In this document: positions 25,474 through 37,023 of the stretch, one piece after another
How positions within the stretch are numbered: position 1 is the first letter of the stretch
Layout: every line of letters begins with the position of its first letter
NCBI RefSeq assembly: GCF_013393905.1
Contig: NZ_CP040272.1
Coordinates: 992,001 to 1,056,000, forward strand
Direction: 5' to 3'
Length of the DNA: 64,000 nt
From: Nostoc sp. C052
GTDB lineage: Bacteria > Cyanobacteriota > Cyanobacteriia > Cyanobacteriales > Nostocaceae
Translations under genes and position numbers: made by a program
Notes under the pieces: generated by a model
Told to the model about the DNA's origin: nothing
The model's database searches: none
The model's input: only the letters and a program-made list of their open reading frames with translations

Positions 25474-26355
25474 GTGCAATATCAAGTTAATACAACAAGG
25501 TCAAATCTATTTTTTGAACACTTAAGTCCAGGTATAGGCGTAGGCTTTCCTGTTCCTAAAGACTGGTTGCCAATAACAAGTTTTCCTTTATTAATTATAG
25601 TGGGTATGACTGGCGTAGGGAAAAGTACAATCACAAAAGCTTTGGCAGAAGAGGGTTTAGATTTTACACTTTTACCGAATCGTCGCACTTTAACTGAACG
25701 CTTAATAATTGCGCCGATGTTAAAAATGGAAGATAAACTTGTGCAACCTCATTGTCGGATTAAACGCCTAACTTATGCTCGCCTTTATCGAGAAAACTTC
25801 CCTGGTGGAATGGGTCGTATTTTAGCTTCGCTACATATCAATCCACAACAAGTTAACTCTCTGTTAGTTTTTGATAGTTTGCGTGGAGAAAATGAGGTTA
25901 ACTATGCAGCTACGGCTTTAGAAAATGCTAAATTTGTAATGTTGACCGCACCAAATATAGTACGTTTAGAAAGGCTTTTAAAGCGTCACGATCCTTTTGA
26001 TCGGATTGATAATCAAGAGCTAGAAAATAGTAGGCAAATTCTGCCAGAAACACGGACAAATTTTACTAGTTTTGGCGTACCTGAGGCTTCTGCTTATTTT
26101 ACTCCTCAAGAAGAACAAAAAATCTTAGAACTTGTAAGCAAACAAGTTGTTACAGATGTAGAATTGCGGGATAAACTAAAAATATTTGTCGAAGAGAGCC
26201 AGACTTATGATTCAGTTCCTACAAAACAGATTTTAGAAGCGATGGATACAAGCGATCGCTCTCTTATAATTGATACTATAACTAGTCCCCAAGAATCAGC
26301 CAAAGCAATTATTTCTCGATTATGTAAATCTGTTAATATAAAAACTAATAAGTAA
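25474..26355 (+). CDS. P-loop NTPase upstream of nifV
   Basis: 293 aa from GTG 25474, with AAAAAAGAGG 14 bases before. Walker A is GMTGVGKST (about 43-51), and the segment VNSLLVFDSLRGENE could be Walker B. The middle, ENAKFVMLTAPNIVRLERLLKRHDPFDRI, resembles P-loop kinases of the nucleoside/shikimate kind. It is 35 bp upstream of nifV on the same strand, so co-transcription is likely. I know no assigned function for this protein; a link to homocitrate or cofactor supply is only suggested by position. Confidence 0.7.
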   Translation: MQYQVNTTRSNLFFEHLSPGIGVGFPVPKDWLPITSFPLLIIVGMTGVGKSTITKALAEEGLDFTLLPNRRTLTERLIIAPMLKMEDKLVQPHCRIKRLTYARLYRENFPGGMGRILASLHINPQQVNSLLVFDSLRGENEVNYAATALENAKFVMLTAPNIVRLERLLKRHDPFDRIDNQELENSRQILPETRTNFTSFGVPEASAYFTPQEEQKILELVSKQVVTDVELRDKLKIFVEESQTYDSVPTKQILEAMDTSDRSLIIDTITSPQESAKAIISRLCKSVNIKTNK

Positions 26356-26390
26356 ATATCCTTAGTAATAATTACCACAAGGATTGCTCA

Positions 26391-27530
26391 ATGTCGCTAT
26401 CTGAATTTGCAATTGTAGAAAGTACTCTCCGTGAAGGTGAACAATTCGTCAAAGCCAATTTTTCTTCAGATGATAAAGTCGAAATTGCTGAAGCCCTTGC
26501 TGCGTTTGGAGTGGAATATATAGAGTTAACGTCACCAATCGCTTCACCTCAATCTCTACAAGACTGTGAGAGATTGGCTCGGTTAGGCTTGCCATCCAAA
26601 ATATTAACTCACATCCGTTGTCACTTAGAAGATGCTAAAGTCGCTTTAGCGACAGGCGTAGCTGGGATTAATTTAACTATTGGTAGTTCTTCTTTGATGC
26701 GTCAGTTCAGTCATGGGAAAAATATTAATCAAATTATTGATTTAGCATCTGAAGTTTTAACTTTTATTCACCAACAAGCTCCCGATATTGAGTTACGGTT
26801 CTCGGCTGAGGATTCGTCACGCACTTCTATAGAAGATTTAATCACAATTTACTCAGAAATTGAAAAGTTAGGAGTTGTCAAACGCATAGGGATTGCCGAT
26901 ACAGTAGGAATTATTACCCCAATGCAGGTATTTGAATTAGTGAAGACTTTGCGCCAGTTCACTAATTTAGATATTGAGTTTCACGGTCATAATGATACAG
27001 AATGTGCGACTGCTAACAGTTATACAGCACTAGAAGCAGGAGCAACTCATATTGACACTTGTGTTCTGGGAATTGGTGAGCGCAATGGTATTACCTCACT
27101 AGCTGGATTCATTGCTAGGTTATATGCTACAAATCCAGAGCAGATTAAATCTAAATATCGCTTGGAAGAACTTGGTTACTTGCATGAATTAGTTGCGAGA
27201 AAAGTAGGTATTTCTATTCCTTTTAACCATTGTGTTTTTGGTGAAAGTGCTTTTAGTCATAAAGCTGGCATTCATACTAAGGCTATGCTTAATAATTCTG
27301 AGACTTATGAAGCTATTAATCCCCGGAGTTTTGGTGTAACGCGCTCAATTTTAATTAATCATAAATTAGCTGGAAAACAGGCGGTTAATCACCGAGCTAA
27401 TGAATTAGGACTTTCCTTTAATTTATCTCAGCTTAAAGATATTACCCATAAATTGAAAACTTTAGCTGATAAACAAAATCTTACTATAGAAGATGTAGAC
27501 AATATTTTATATTCTTATCATTGCCAGTAA
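26391..27530 (+). CDS. nifV: Homocitrate synthase
   Basis: 379 aa, LeuA/NifV family: VESTLREGEQFVKANFSSDDKVEIAEAL at the N-terminus, FHGHNDTECATANSYTALEAGA (metal-binding HxH) and GIGERNGITSLAGF. It condenses acetyl-CoA and 2-oxoglutarate to homocitrate, the organic ligand of FeMo-co. In many Nostoc nifV is followed by nifZ and nifT; that is not so here, where a palindrome and an intergenic repeat follow. The C-terminal part lacks a LeuA regulatory domain, as expected for NifV. Confidence 0.92.
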   Translation: MSLSEFAIVESTLREGEQFVKANFSSDDKVEIAEALAAFGVEYIELTSPIASPQSLQDCERLARLGLPSKILTHIRCHLEDAKVALATGVAGINLTIGSSSLMRQFSHGKNINQIIDLASEVLTFIHQQAPDIELRFSAEDSSRTSIEDLITIYSEIEKLGVVKRIGIADTVGIITPMQVFELVKTLRQFTNLDIEFHGHNDTECATANSYTALEAGATHIDTCVLGIGERNGITSLAGFIARLYATNPEQIKSKYRLEELGYLHELVARKVGISIPFNHCVFGESAFSHKAGIHTKAMLNNSETYEAINPRSFGVTRSILINHKLAGKQAVNHRANELGLSFNLSQLKDITHKLKTLADKQNLTIEDVDNILYSYHCQ

Positions 27531-27563
27531 ATTGTAAAATATACGCACTTACTACCCAAGTGC

Positions 27564-27595
27564 AGATCCCCGACTTCTTCAATAAGTCGGGGATC
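27564..27595. terminator. Palindrome after nifV, terminator-like
   Basis: GATCCCCGACTT and AAGTCGGGGATC arms around CTTCAAT. It is close to the palindrome at 24657-24687 in arms and differs in the loop. Confidence 0.65.
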
Positions 27596-27812
27596 TAAAT
27601 CCACCTATATCTGCTATTAATCTATCTTACGAAAGAAAACTGTAAAAATTACTGCTTTTCCATTATTTTTCAAGCTTTTTTAAGAAGAATGTTTGCTGTT
27701 CTTTATAAATGATTCATAATTTAAACTTATAAAGTTGATAGCATATATGTAAGTTAAAAGAATTTAAACCTCATCTATGTTGAAACCTAGAGTTTTTTAA
27801 AAGATATATTTA

Positions 27813-27895
27813 TGTAGGTTGGGTGGAGTGAAACGCAACCCAACATTACCACCAAATTTTATGTTGGGTTACGCTATGGCTGCACCCAACCTACA
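27813..27895. repeat. Dispersed inverted repeat of the GTAGGTTGGGT type
   Basis: TGTAGGTTGGGT (27813-27824) and ACCCAACCTACA (27884-27895) frame inner GCAACCCAACA and TGTTGGGTTACGC pieces. This is a well-known cyanobacterial intergenic repeat. The rest of 27596-28000 shows no gene. Confidence 0.8.
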
Positions 27896-28017
27896 AAACT
27901 ACGGTTCTCAAGGTAGACGAGATTTAGATAACATTTTTGCAAAAATGGTGAGCATTGCTCACCATTCTATTTGCCAAGCAAATTTATATTAGTAATAAAT
28001 TTAACTAAGGAGTAGTT

Positions 28018-28506
28018 ATGAATCGAACCAATAGTCAAAATTTGAGTGAAGCAACAACCCAATGGCTAATAGCAAAAGGCTATAAACCTGGAGATTTAAA
28101 TCAGCCAGGTGAAAATGGCGATACAGCTTTAATGAAAGCCACCAGAGAGGGCGTCTATGAAGTCGTGAAAGAATTGATTGAAGCAGGTGCGGATATCGAT
28201 GCTAAAAATAGCGATCGCAACAATGCTTTATGGTTTGCTTGTTTTGGTAATCACTACGATTTAATTAATTTACTGTTGGCTCACAACATTGACATTAATA
28301 ACCAAAATGATAATGGTGCAACTGTTTTAATGTACGCAGCATCAGCCGGCAAGACAGAAGTTGTCAAGTCACTTTTACAACATCATCCTAATTTATATTT
28401 AAAAAACTTAGACGATTATAAAGCAATAGATTTTGCTAGCAATGTAGAAGTCTTAAGGATAATTAAAAATGCCATCAAGTCAGATATCGGGCAAAGCTTA
28501 TCATGA
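28018..28506 (+). CDS. Ankyrin-repeat protein
   Basis: A 162-aa protein with about three ankyrin repeats (GDTALMKATREGVYEVVKELIEAGADID, NNALWFACFGNHYDLINLLLAHNIDIN, GATVLMYAASAGKTEVVKSLLQHHP). AAGGAG lies shortly before the ATG. Its end overlaps the SagB-like gene by 38 bases, so the two are co-transcribed. Ankyrin repeats bind partner proteins; the SagB-like enzyme is the obvious candidate. Confidence 0.88.
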   Translation: MNRTNSQNLSEATTQWLIAKGYKPGDLNQPGENGDTALMKATREGVYEVVKELIEAGADIDAKNSDRNNALWFACFGNHYDLINLLLAHNIDINNQNDNGATVLMYAASAGKTEVVKSLLQHHPNLYLKNLDDYKAIDFASNVEVLRIIKNAIKSDIGQSLS

Positions 28507-29755
28507 CGCTACCAAGCATTCTTACTTATCGGTACAACTTGACCCAAATTATGTAGATGCCTCAACACAGCCATCTACATTTAAAGTTTATCCGAAGTTT
28601 TATCGAAGAGTGAAATTAAATCTCAATAATCCTGTTCACTCTTTTATTTCATTAACCAGTGCGATAACACTAGAAAAAGTATATAAAGATGGCCCTTATA
28701 AACTGCGGGTGAATCCATCAGCAGGCGCTCTGTATCCTACGGAAGTTTACGTACAGGTTCGCGGTATTGAGGGAATGCTAGATGGTATATACCATCTAGA
28801 AGTTGAGAATAATTGTCTAACTCTCATCTATGAATTAATTGATGATGGATTAGAGAGTTATATTATACCGGGGAAATGTATCAACGGATTCATCTTTTTA
28901 ATTAGTTGTGTTTATTATAGGTCTAGCTGGAAATATCAAAACAGAAGCATAAGATATTGCTTCTTAGATAGCGGACACCATTTAGGTGCCGTTGCAGCTT
29001 CAGCTTATCTCCATAAAAAAAATATACAACTAGTTTTTGACTTTGATAAACTTGCGCTCAATTCAGATTTGGGTTTTGAGAATAAGGAGTTTATTACTGG
29101 TTGTGCGGTGTCAGGAGAAATACAAGACAAGAAAATCAGACATTTAAGGCTGAAAGTTCCTTTTGTCTGTGGTACTAATTATTTTGAATCCAATCAATTT
29201 ATTGAAGATGCTTATCAAGCAACTACTCAACAAAAGAGTCGTCAGCAAAAATTAGAGTATCCTCAATTTGATTTCGATCGGGATAAATTTTATCAAACTG
29301 TTTGGGATAGACGTTCTATTAGACGTTTCCGGAAAGAGGCTATTTCTCAAGAAGATTATTTATATGTAGTGCAACAACTTCAACAATCAATACCGACAGA
29401 AAACTATGAGGAAATAGAAATTTACTCAGTGGTGCATCGAGTAGAGGAAATGACACCTGGGTTATATAGAGGTACACATCTGGTTAAGACGGGTAATTTT
29501 AGTGAAAAGACAGGTTACTTATGTATTAATCAGGCTATTGCTAAAGATGGCGCTGTAACTTTATTTTTTGTGTCAGATTATTTAAATTATCAAACTGCTA
29601 TGCAAATAGCTGGTTTTCTCGGACAAAGACTTTATTTAACTAGTAATTATTTGGGAATTCAGTGTAGTGGAATTGGTGCGTATTATGATGACGAAACCCA
29701 AGAATTATTAGAAACAAATAAAGATGTACTTTATGGAATGGTGATTGGAATATAA
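28469..29755 (+). CDS. SagB/ThcOx-type nitroreductase-fold oxidoreductase
   Basis: 428 aa with two nitroreductase-like halves. The first has LRVNPSAGALYPTEVYVQVRGIEGMLDGIYHLE and a degenerate end (DSGHHLGAVAASAYL). The second begins WDRRSIRRFRKEAISQEDYLYVV and ends GIGAYYDDETQELLETNKDVLYG. SagB-type FMN enzymes oxidise azolines in natural-product peptides or act on unknown substrates. No precursor peptide or cyclodehydratase is seen here, so its role near nif and hup genes is open. It is followed closely by a small DUF gene (18 bp gap). Confidence 0.8.
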   Translation: MPSSQISGKAYHDATKHSYLSVQLDPNYVDASTQPSTFKVYPKFYRRVKLNLNNPVHSFISLTSAITLEKVYKDGPYKLRVNPSAGALYPTEVYVQVRGIEGMLDGIYHLEVENNCLTLIYELIDDGLESYIIPGKCINGFIFLISCVYYRSSWKYQNRSIRYCFLDSGHHLGAVAASAYLHKKNIQLVFDFDKLALNSDLGFENKEFITGCAVSGEIQDKKIRHLRLKVPFVCGTNYFESNQFIEDAYQATTQQKSRQQKLEYPQFDFDRDKFYQTVWDRRSIRRFRKEAISQEDYLYVVQQLQQSIPTENYEEIEIYSVVHRVEEMTPGLYRGTHLVKTGNFSEKTGYLCINQAIAKDGAVTLFFVSDYLNYQTAMQIAGFLGQRLYLTSNYLGIQCSGIGAYYDDETQELLETNKDVLYGMVIGI

Positions 29756-29773
29756 GCAGGAAGCTAAAGAGAG

Positions 29774-30148
29774 ATGGCTAGAAATATGTATTACTTTAAT
29801 GGTGATGACTCACATCCTATGCAACCTACATCTGCGGATATTATACTACGGCAACAGCTAGAGGATTCTATTAGTAGATACTTTTATGAAGCGTGCGATC
29901 GCACCATTCAAAATCTGCTGTCTGATTGTCGGTGGTATGTCACAACCCACGCCAATGCTCTGACATTGGTTATTGAATGTCCCGATCAAGTTATTAATTG
30001 GCGTGTTTTACAAAAAATTGTGCCAATGGGGACATTGCTATATGGAATTGTTAACAGTGCTAAAATCCGTGTTTGTCCGCCAGAAAGTCAAGGTATACCT
30101 TTTGAAATGAGGGTAGATGAACTTTCTGTTTATCGGGATTGGGCGTGA
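29774..30148 (+). CDS. Small conserved protein, paralogue of the gene at 61928
   Basis: A 124-aa protein. About half its positions match the protein encoded at 61928-62302 (minus): ACDRTIQNLLSDCRWYVTTHA against ACDRITRVLLSNCQWYLTTNA, both ending ISAYRDWL or LSVYRDWA and both containing a KIRV-PP-G-PFE stretch. No known domain is recognised. Each paralogue sits directly after a flavin oxidoreductase gene, here the SagB-like one. Confidence 0.75.
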   Translation: MARNMYYFNGDDSHPMQPTSADIILRQQLEDSISRYFYEACDRTIQNLLSDCRWYVTTHANALTLVIECPDQVINWRVLQKIVPMGTLLYGIVNSAKIRVCPPESQGIPFEMRVDELSVYRDWA

Positions 30149-30174
30149 TTCGATTTTGGATTTTAGATTTTGGA

Positions 30175-30645
<471 letters not shown>

Positions 30646-30762
30646 ACGATAATGGCGATTGTTTTGGGGAGTTCAAAAACACCGTCCTCGGTAAATACGG
30701 TAGCAACTTAGATTTGTGCTAGGGATAATCTAAGGAAATACTTCATTTAAAAAGTTTAAAAT

Positions 30763-31383
30763 ATGACAGGTGCAACGTATGTTACTGAACGGCAAGTTGA
30801 GTACTGGACAAGTCGCCAAATAGAAGAGTTTTTCCTTGATGCTGGCCACCAAATTCTTGTTTATCCTATTGAGCAAAGAATTGAAAGATATTTACCTGCT
30901 GACTTTCTATACAACATTGACAGTCCAATAAAATTATTTGGGATACAATACAAAGCTCTGTATCATAATGGCTCAGATTACTGGAAGCTTGATCAACGGC
31001 AACATGACATACTAAATAGGTCTTTTCCTTGGATCTACTATGGTTTTTCAGACCTAAAAAAATCATCAGACTTCAGAAACAGCTTACATTACTTGAGAAT
31101 ATATGAAAACAATAAGCCCGTGCCACCGAAGTTTCTATCTAATACTAATAGTGGTATTATTTACGCTCGGTGGGCAGTTTTCTATGAACATTTGTTGAGT
31201 TGTAAGAGAGGAGTAGTAACGTCTACAATAAAAGAACTAATCGATACACTCTCACCTTATACAGAGCAAGTAATTCGTCAGGATTCGATTAATAACATCG
31301 TAGATGTATTTGCATTCAATATTGAATCAAAAAATACCGTTAAATTTTCGTCTCAGTTAAAACCAAGCATTGAGGGTGGCTGA
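30763..31383 (+). CDS. Hypothetical protein, possible PD-(D/E)XK nuclease fold
   Basis: A 206-aa protein with no recognised family. The segment RYLPADFLYNIDSPIKLFGIQYKALY has Asp, then a hydrophobic strand, then Q-Y-K, which resembles a PD-(D/E)XK core; the preceding QIEEFFLDAGHQILVYPIEQR could supply the first Glu. This reading is weak. It stands alone in accessory DNA next to toxin-antitoxin genes. Confidence 0.5.
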   Translation: MTGATYVTERQVEYWTSRQIEEFFLDAGHQILVYPIEQRIERYLPADFLYNIDSPIKLFGIQYKALYHNGSDYWKLDQRQHDILNRSFPWIYYGFSDLKKSSDFRNSLHYLRIYENNKPVPPKFLSNTNSGIIYARWAVFYEHLLSCKRGVVTSTIKELIDTLSPYTEQVIRQDSINNIVDVFAFNIESKNTVKFSSQLKPSIEGG

Positions 31384-31526
31384 AACTAAATACTGAATAT
31401 TTTAGAGCATTTATCTCATTTCAAAGTAAGATACTTACAGCACTTCTACTTGATATTGTACATCATGCTCACAATTCAACAATTAACAGTAATTCAAGTT
31501 TGTAATACAAGAAATCAGTAGTGACT

Positions 31527-31566
31527 AAAACAGAGGCTCTGACTAATAATACAGACAAAGCCTCTG
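31527..31566 (-). terminator. Terminator for the gene at 31589
   Basis: CAGAGGCT (31531-31538) pairs with AGCCTCTG (31559-31566). Read on the minus strand, the stem ends in TTTTAGT, a short U-tract, just past the stop codon at 31589. On the plus strand it is followed by an A-run. Confidence 0.65.
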
Positions 31567-31588
31567 AAAAAAAATTATCAGTCGAGAA

Positions 31589-32050
31589 CTATAAAGCTAC
31601 ACCATGTTTCTTAGCAACTTCAGTTAGTTTATCATACTGATGTTGTGATGCTTGAGTTAATATCTCTTCAGCCTGTTCTTTAGTACTTCCTTCTTTAGGA
31701 ATTAAATACTTGACATAAAGTGATACAAAATCGGCCGCGATCGCTAAACCGGATAAAGCGTGTTTGTCAGCTTCTTTGCCTGCGATCGCAGCCACTAAAC
31801 CAGCTTTAATTGGGTCTGGTTTAACTTTCATGAACTGCTCGACCAGTTTAGGAACGTAGTCTTCTGGTGGCAAATTATCTAACTTACTTCTATCAGGAGT
31901 AAAGTTACATTCTGCGGCTTGAGCTTGCTCTAAAACACACCATTCTATGTATTCTTGCAATGCTGCATCGGGAACGCGAGGGAGATAATTATGTAGCGCT
32001 AAATCAGACACAAGCTTACCGTGTAAATTGCTGTTTTGTGGGAGTTGCAT
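31589..32050 (-). CDS. Hypothetical protein
   Basis: A 153-aa, largely helical protein (DAALQEYIEWCVLEQAQAAE, LVEQFMKVKPDPIKAGLVAAIAGKEADKHALSG, EILTQASQHQYDKLTEVAKKHG). Start and terminator are clear and composition is ordinary, so it is a real gene, but I recognise no domain. The C-terminal half has a plausible helical bundle. Confidence 0.65.
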   Translation of the reverse strand: MQLPQNSNLHGKLVSDLALHNYLPRVPDAALQEYIEWCVLEQAQAAECNFTPDRSKLDNLPPEDYVPKLVEQFMKVKPDPIKAGLVAAIAGKEADKHALSGLAIAADFVSLYVKYLIPKEGSTKEQAEEILTQASQHQYDKLTEVAKKHGVAL

Positions 32051-32244
32051 TAACGCAAGCCTAACCCACTATTTCTATAAGTTTTAGTGTGGTACGCTAC
32101 GAGTTTTGAATATGAGGCATTGGGAATAGGGCATTGGGCATAGGTTATTTTTCCCTCATTTTCCTCAAATTTATCTTTTGGACAATTGCTCAGGTAAATG
32201 ACCGATCTAGTAAGCTGTAAGTGAGCGTTGTCGATAATTGTGAT

Positions 32245-32454
32245 ATGAAAACTTTTACTGCGATCGCTAAAAGAGATCCTGATACTAAGTTCTATGTTGG
32301 CTATGTCCCTGGCTTTCCTGGAGCGCATTCTCAAGGTGAAACTTTAGATGAATTGCAGGAAAATTTGCGTGAAGTTATTGAAATGCTTCTAGAGGACGAT
32401 GATCTGGTATTCGAGACAGAGTTTGTGGGTATACAACAGATTGTAGTTCAGTAG
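32245..32454 (+). CDS. hicB: HicB-type antitoxin
   Basis: About 69 aa from ATG 32245 (a GTG at 32221 is possible): MKTFTAIAKRDPDTKFYVGYVPGFPGAHSQGETLDELQENLREVIEMLLED, the RNase-H-like HicB fold. HicB neutralises the HicA mRNA interferase and represses the operon. The toxin 3 bp downstream is broken by a stop codon, so HicB is now an orphan antitoxin. Confidence 0.85.
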   Translation: MKTFTAIAKRDPDTKFYVGYVPGFPGAHSQGETLDELQENLREVIEMLLEDDDLVFETEFVGIQQIVVQ

Positions 32455-32457
32455 ACC

Positions 32458-32682
32458 ATGAGTAATATTCCTATTCTGAAACCTCTAGAAGTTGTACGAA
32501 TATTAGAGAGCGTTGGGTTTGTGGAGGTACGTTAGAAAGGCTCACACAAACAGTTTCGACACGAAGATGGACGAGGAACAACAGTCCCATTTCACAAAGG
32601 GCGTGACATCTCACCAAGGTTGCTACGGCAGATTGCGAGTGATATTGGTTTGACGATTGAAAAAATGCTGGAGTGGCGATGA
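32458..32682 (+). pseudogene. hicA: HicA toxin with nonsense codon
   Basis: ATG 32458 starts SNIPILKPLEVVRILESVGFVEVR, then TAG at 32533-32535, then in the same frame KGSHKQFRHEDGRGTTVPFHKGRDISPRLL to TGA 32682. The stop replaces the Gln or Arg just before the conserved G-S-H of the HicA dsRBD fold (catalytic His). A CAG to TAG change is the simplest cause. The rest is intact, so the loss looks recent. Confidence 0.85.
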
Positions 32683-32718
32683 GGTATAACACTTAACCAG
32701 AAATTGAATGTTAAAACC

Positions 32719-33117
32719 TCACGATTTGGCTGCCCAAAGTAGGGAAATATCGTACTGATTGAACATTGAATCGGCACTCACAAGCGTCATATCTTCTATC
32801 TGAGCCTGTGCAATCAACATTCTGTCAAAAGGATCTCGGTGATGCAAAGGTAAAGCAGCCGCTTGTAAAGCATGAGAAGCTGTAATTTCTAGCGAGCGCA
32901 TTGCCAACACCGTCATCCGACTAGAAATATAACTGTCTAGGGGATCTGGCAGTGGTAACTTGCCGATCGCAACTTTTATCCCCATTTCCCAAATACTGGC
33001 AACTGAGAGCCACAATTCATTCGTTTCATCGGCAATATGGGTGATTGCTGCTTCATTCAAAAGCTCTGGTTGGGTAAACCACCATAACCAGCACTGTGTA
33101 TCTAGCAAAAGTTTCAC
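32719..33117 (-). CDS. PIN-domain toxin
   Basis: A 132-aa PIN protein with acidic residues in MKLLLDTQCWLWW, WEMGIKVAIGKL and HHRDPFDRMLIAQAQ, and SADSMFNQY near the end; full length and intact. PIN toxins cleave RNA. It overlaps the Phd-type antitoxin by 4 bases. Confidence 0.88.
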   Translation of the reverse strand: MKLLLDTQCWLWWFTQPELLNEAAITHIADETNELWLSVASIWEMGIKVAIGKLPLPDPLDSYISSRMTVLAMRSLEITASHALQAAALPLHHRDPFDRMLIAQAQIEDMTLVSADSMFNQYDISLLWAAKS

Positions 33118-33359
33118 TCCTCACCGCCCTCAAATGCTGCCAAAACCTCTTCTGGTAAAGGCGCGTTGAAGTCATCTGGCACTATAAAACGCCCTTTATC
33201 TTGCCCTAAACTATTGAGTCGATTTGATGAGGTGCGAAACGGAACCAATTTGGCAACAGGAATACCTCGGTTGGAAATAATGATTTCTTCTCCAAGTTCT
33301 ACGCGCGACAACAGCTTTGAGAGATTCGTTTTAGCTTGATGAATATTTACAGTTTCCAT
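33114..33359 (-). CDS. Phd/YefM-type antitoxin
   Basis: An 81-aa protein with the Phd/YefM N-terminus (METVNIHQAKTNLSKLLSRVELGEEIIISNRGIPVAKLVP). It dimerises to bind the operator and masks the PIN toxin with its C-terminal tail. It is the first gene of the pair, as usual. Confidence 0.88.
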   Translation of the reverse strand: METVNIHQAKTNLSKLLSRVELGEEIIISNRGIPVAKLVPFRTSSNRLNSLGQDKGRFIVPDDFNAPLPEEVLAAFEGGEE

Positions 33360-33561
33360 AAGATTAAACTAAGTTTGTAAACTAAGTTTAGGGTTTTTGT
33401 CGTAGTGGTGCAAGAGCGATCGCTTTTCGTCAACATTTGGTTTATACGTACAACCGATCAAACAATTAGATACTAGTTTTTTGCTTCACCTTGCTGACAT
33501 AGTTGATTGCGAAGGCTATGATGAAGCGGCCAAAATAAAAAAATTTGTCTAGGAGTGCGAG

Positions 33562-35229
33562 ATGAAACTACCAGAACCTCAAACCAAAACATTTTCAACT
33601 TTGGTAGGAGAAATTGAAAATGGTCAAATTAAAATTCCCCAATTTCAAAGAGAATTCGTTTGGACAATGCAGAAATCTGCTGCCCTTATTGACAGCATTA
33701 TCAAAGGTTATCCCATTGGCACATTTATTTTTTGGCGCACTAATGAACGTCTTCGCTCAGTAAAAAATATTGGTAAGCTAGATTTACCAGAACCAAAGCC
33801 AGGTGAGTTTGTTGATTACGTTTTAGATGGACAGCAGCGATTAACTAGCTTATTTGCTAGTCTGCAAGGGGTTATTTTAACCAGAGAAGACGGAAGAGAA
33901 GATAATTTCTCACAAATATTCATCGATTTAGAAGCTCAAGACTCTGAGCAAATCGTCATTACTGATATTGCGAGTAAAGATGAAAAAAGTCTAATCAGTA
34001 TTCTTAATTTACTTAAAGGGGATTTTATGCTTCTAGCATCATACCCTGATAAGTATCATGAAAAACTGAAAAATTATAAAAACAGGATTGAAAGTTATCA
34101 ATATTCAATCATTCAGGTCAAGGATGCACCGATAGAAATAGCCACAGAGATTTTTACAAGAATTAACGTTAGTGGTCAAGCTTTGTCTTTATTTGAGATT
34201 ATGGCTGCTAAAACATTTGACTATGAGAAAAATTTTGATTTAACAGAAAAATTTCAAGAGTTGATAGAAAATCTTAAGCCTCTTAATTATGAGACTATAT
34301 CTGATGCTACTGTACTGCAAGTTGTCTCAATCATTCTCTCCAAAGAGTGTAAAAGACAAGTCATATTAAAACTTGATAAGAATAGTTTTATTGATATTTG
34401 GGATAAGGCAATAGATTCTATTGAACGCAGTGTAGAGTATTTCAGAAATTTTTATCGTATCCCAGTTTCTCAGTTACTTCCATATAATGCATTAATCATT
34501 CCCTTTTCATATTTCTTCTTTCACCACAAAGATAAACCAACTGATGATAAACGAAAATATCTAGAGGATTTTTTCTGGAGATGCTCTTTATCTGGACGCT
34601 ATTCTTCTTCTGTAGAAAGTAAATTAGCACAAGATATAAAAAGAATAGATGAAATTCTTGCTGGAGATTTACCGAGCTATGACTGGTCTATTGATACTTC
34701 AGCAGAATTTATTAAGGATAATGGTTGGTTTAGTACCTCTAGAAGTTATATTAAAGCAATATTGTGCATATATGTGTATCATCAACCAAAGTCATTTAAT
34801 GATAACGCTATTGTCAATGTCAGTAACTATTGGCTAAAACAAGCAAATAGCAAAAATTATCATCACTTTTTTCCAAAAGCACATTTAAAGAAACAGGATT
34901 ATTTAGATTGGTATATCAACCATATTCTAAACATCACCATAGTAGACGACTTTTTGAACAAACGGGAAATTAAGGCAAATGCGCCTTCAAAGTACATGGC
35001 TAAATTTCAAACAATAAATCATGATTTGGAGACTACTATGAAAACTCATTTAATAGAAAGTTTAGATACTTTTGGGATTTGGAACGATGATTATGAGCAG
35101 TTTTTATCTGAAAGAGCAAAAGTTGTTAGTCGAGAAATTTCCAAAAGAATCATTAAGCAGGAAATAGACAAAAAAGGACAATCGAATTTAGTTGATGATT
35201 TTGAAGAAGAGTTAACAACTATTGAGTAA
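33562..35229 (+). CDS. DUF262/DUF1524 protein, GmrSD-like
   Basis: A 555-aa protein. The N-terminal DUF262 part has IPQFQREFVWTMQKSAALIDSIIKGYPIGTFIFW and the DGQQRLTSL box near residues 93-101. The C-terminus has YHHFFPKAHLKKQDY with an HNH-like DUF1524 pattern and NITIVDDFLNKREIKANAPSKYM. Single-chain GmrSD enzymes are type IV restriction factors that cut modified (glucosylated) phage DNA and use NTP. AGGAG precedes the ATG. Confidence 0.87.
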   Translation: MKLPEPQTKTFSTLVGEIENGQIKIPQFQREFVWTMQKSAALIDSIIKGYPIGTFIFWRTNERLRSVKNIGKLDLPEPKPGEFVDYVLDGQQRLTSLFASLQGVILTREDGREDNFSQIFIDLEAQDSEQIVITDIASKDEKSLISILNLLKGDFMLLASYPDKYHEKLKNYKNRIESYQYSIIQVKDAPIEIATEIFTRINVSGQALSLFEIMAAKTFDYEKNFDLTEKFQELIENLKPLNYETISDATVLQVVSIILSKECKRQVILKLDKNSFIDIWDKAIDSIERSVEYFRNFYRIPVSQLLPYNALIIPFSYFFFHHKDKPTDDKRKYLEDFFWRCSLSGRYSSSVESKLAQDIKRIDEILAGDLPSYDWSIDTSAEFIKDNGWFSTSRSYIKAILCIYVYHQPKSFNDNAIVNVSNYWLKQANSKNYHHFFPKAHLKKQDYLDWYINHILNITIVDDFLNKREIKANAPSKYMAKFQTINHDLETTMKTHLIESLDTFGIWNDDYEQFLSERAKVVSREISKRIIKQEIDKKGQSNLVDDFEEELTTIE

Positions 35230-35317
35230 ATACTACTATTTAAAAGTAAGATAGAGGTACGATAGAAAATTCTTTGCGTACCTCCGCGCTTACCTTCGCG
35301 CCACTTTGCGTTTAAAC

Positions 35318-36913
<1,596 letters not shown>

Positions 36914-37023
36914 TTGTTATTTGTCCTTTGTCATTGGTCATTTGTCATTGGTCATTTGTTGTTCAATAAAAGGTTGTTTGAAAAATGGTAACTGAGGTAT
37001 CCAAAACTTTAGATCCTCCTAAA

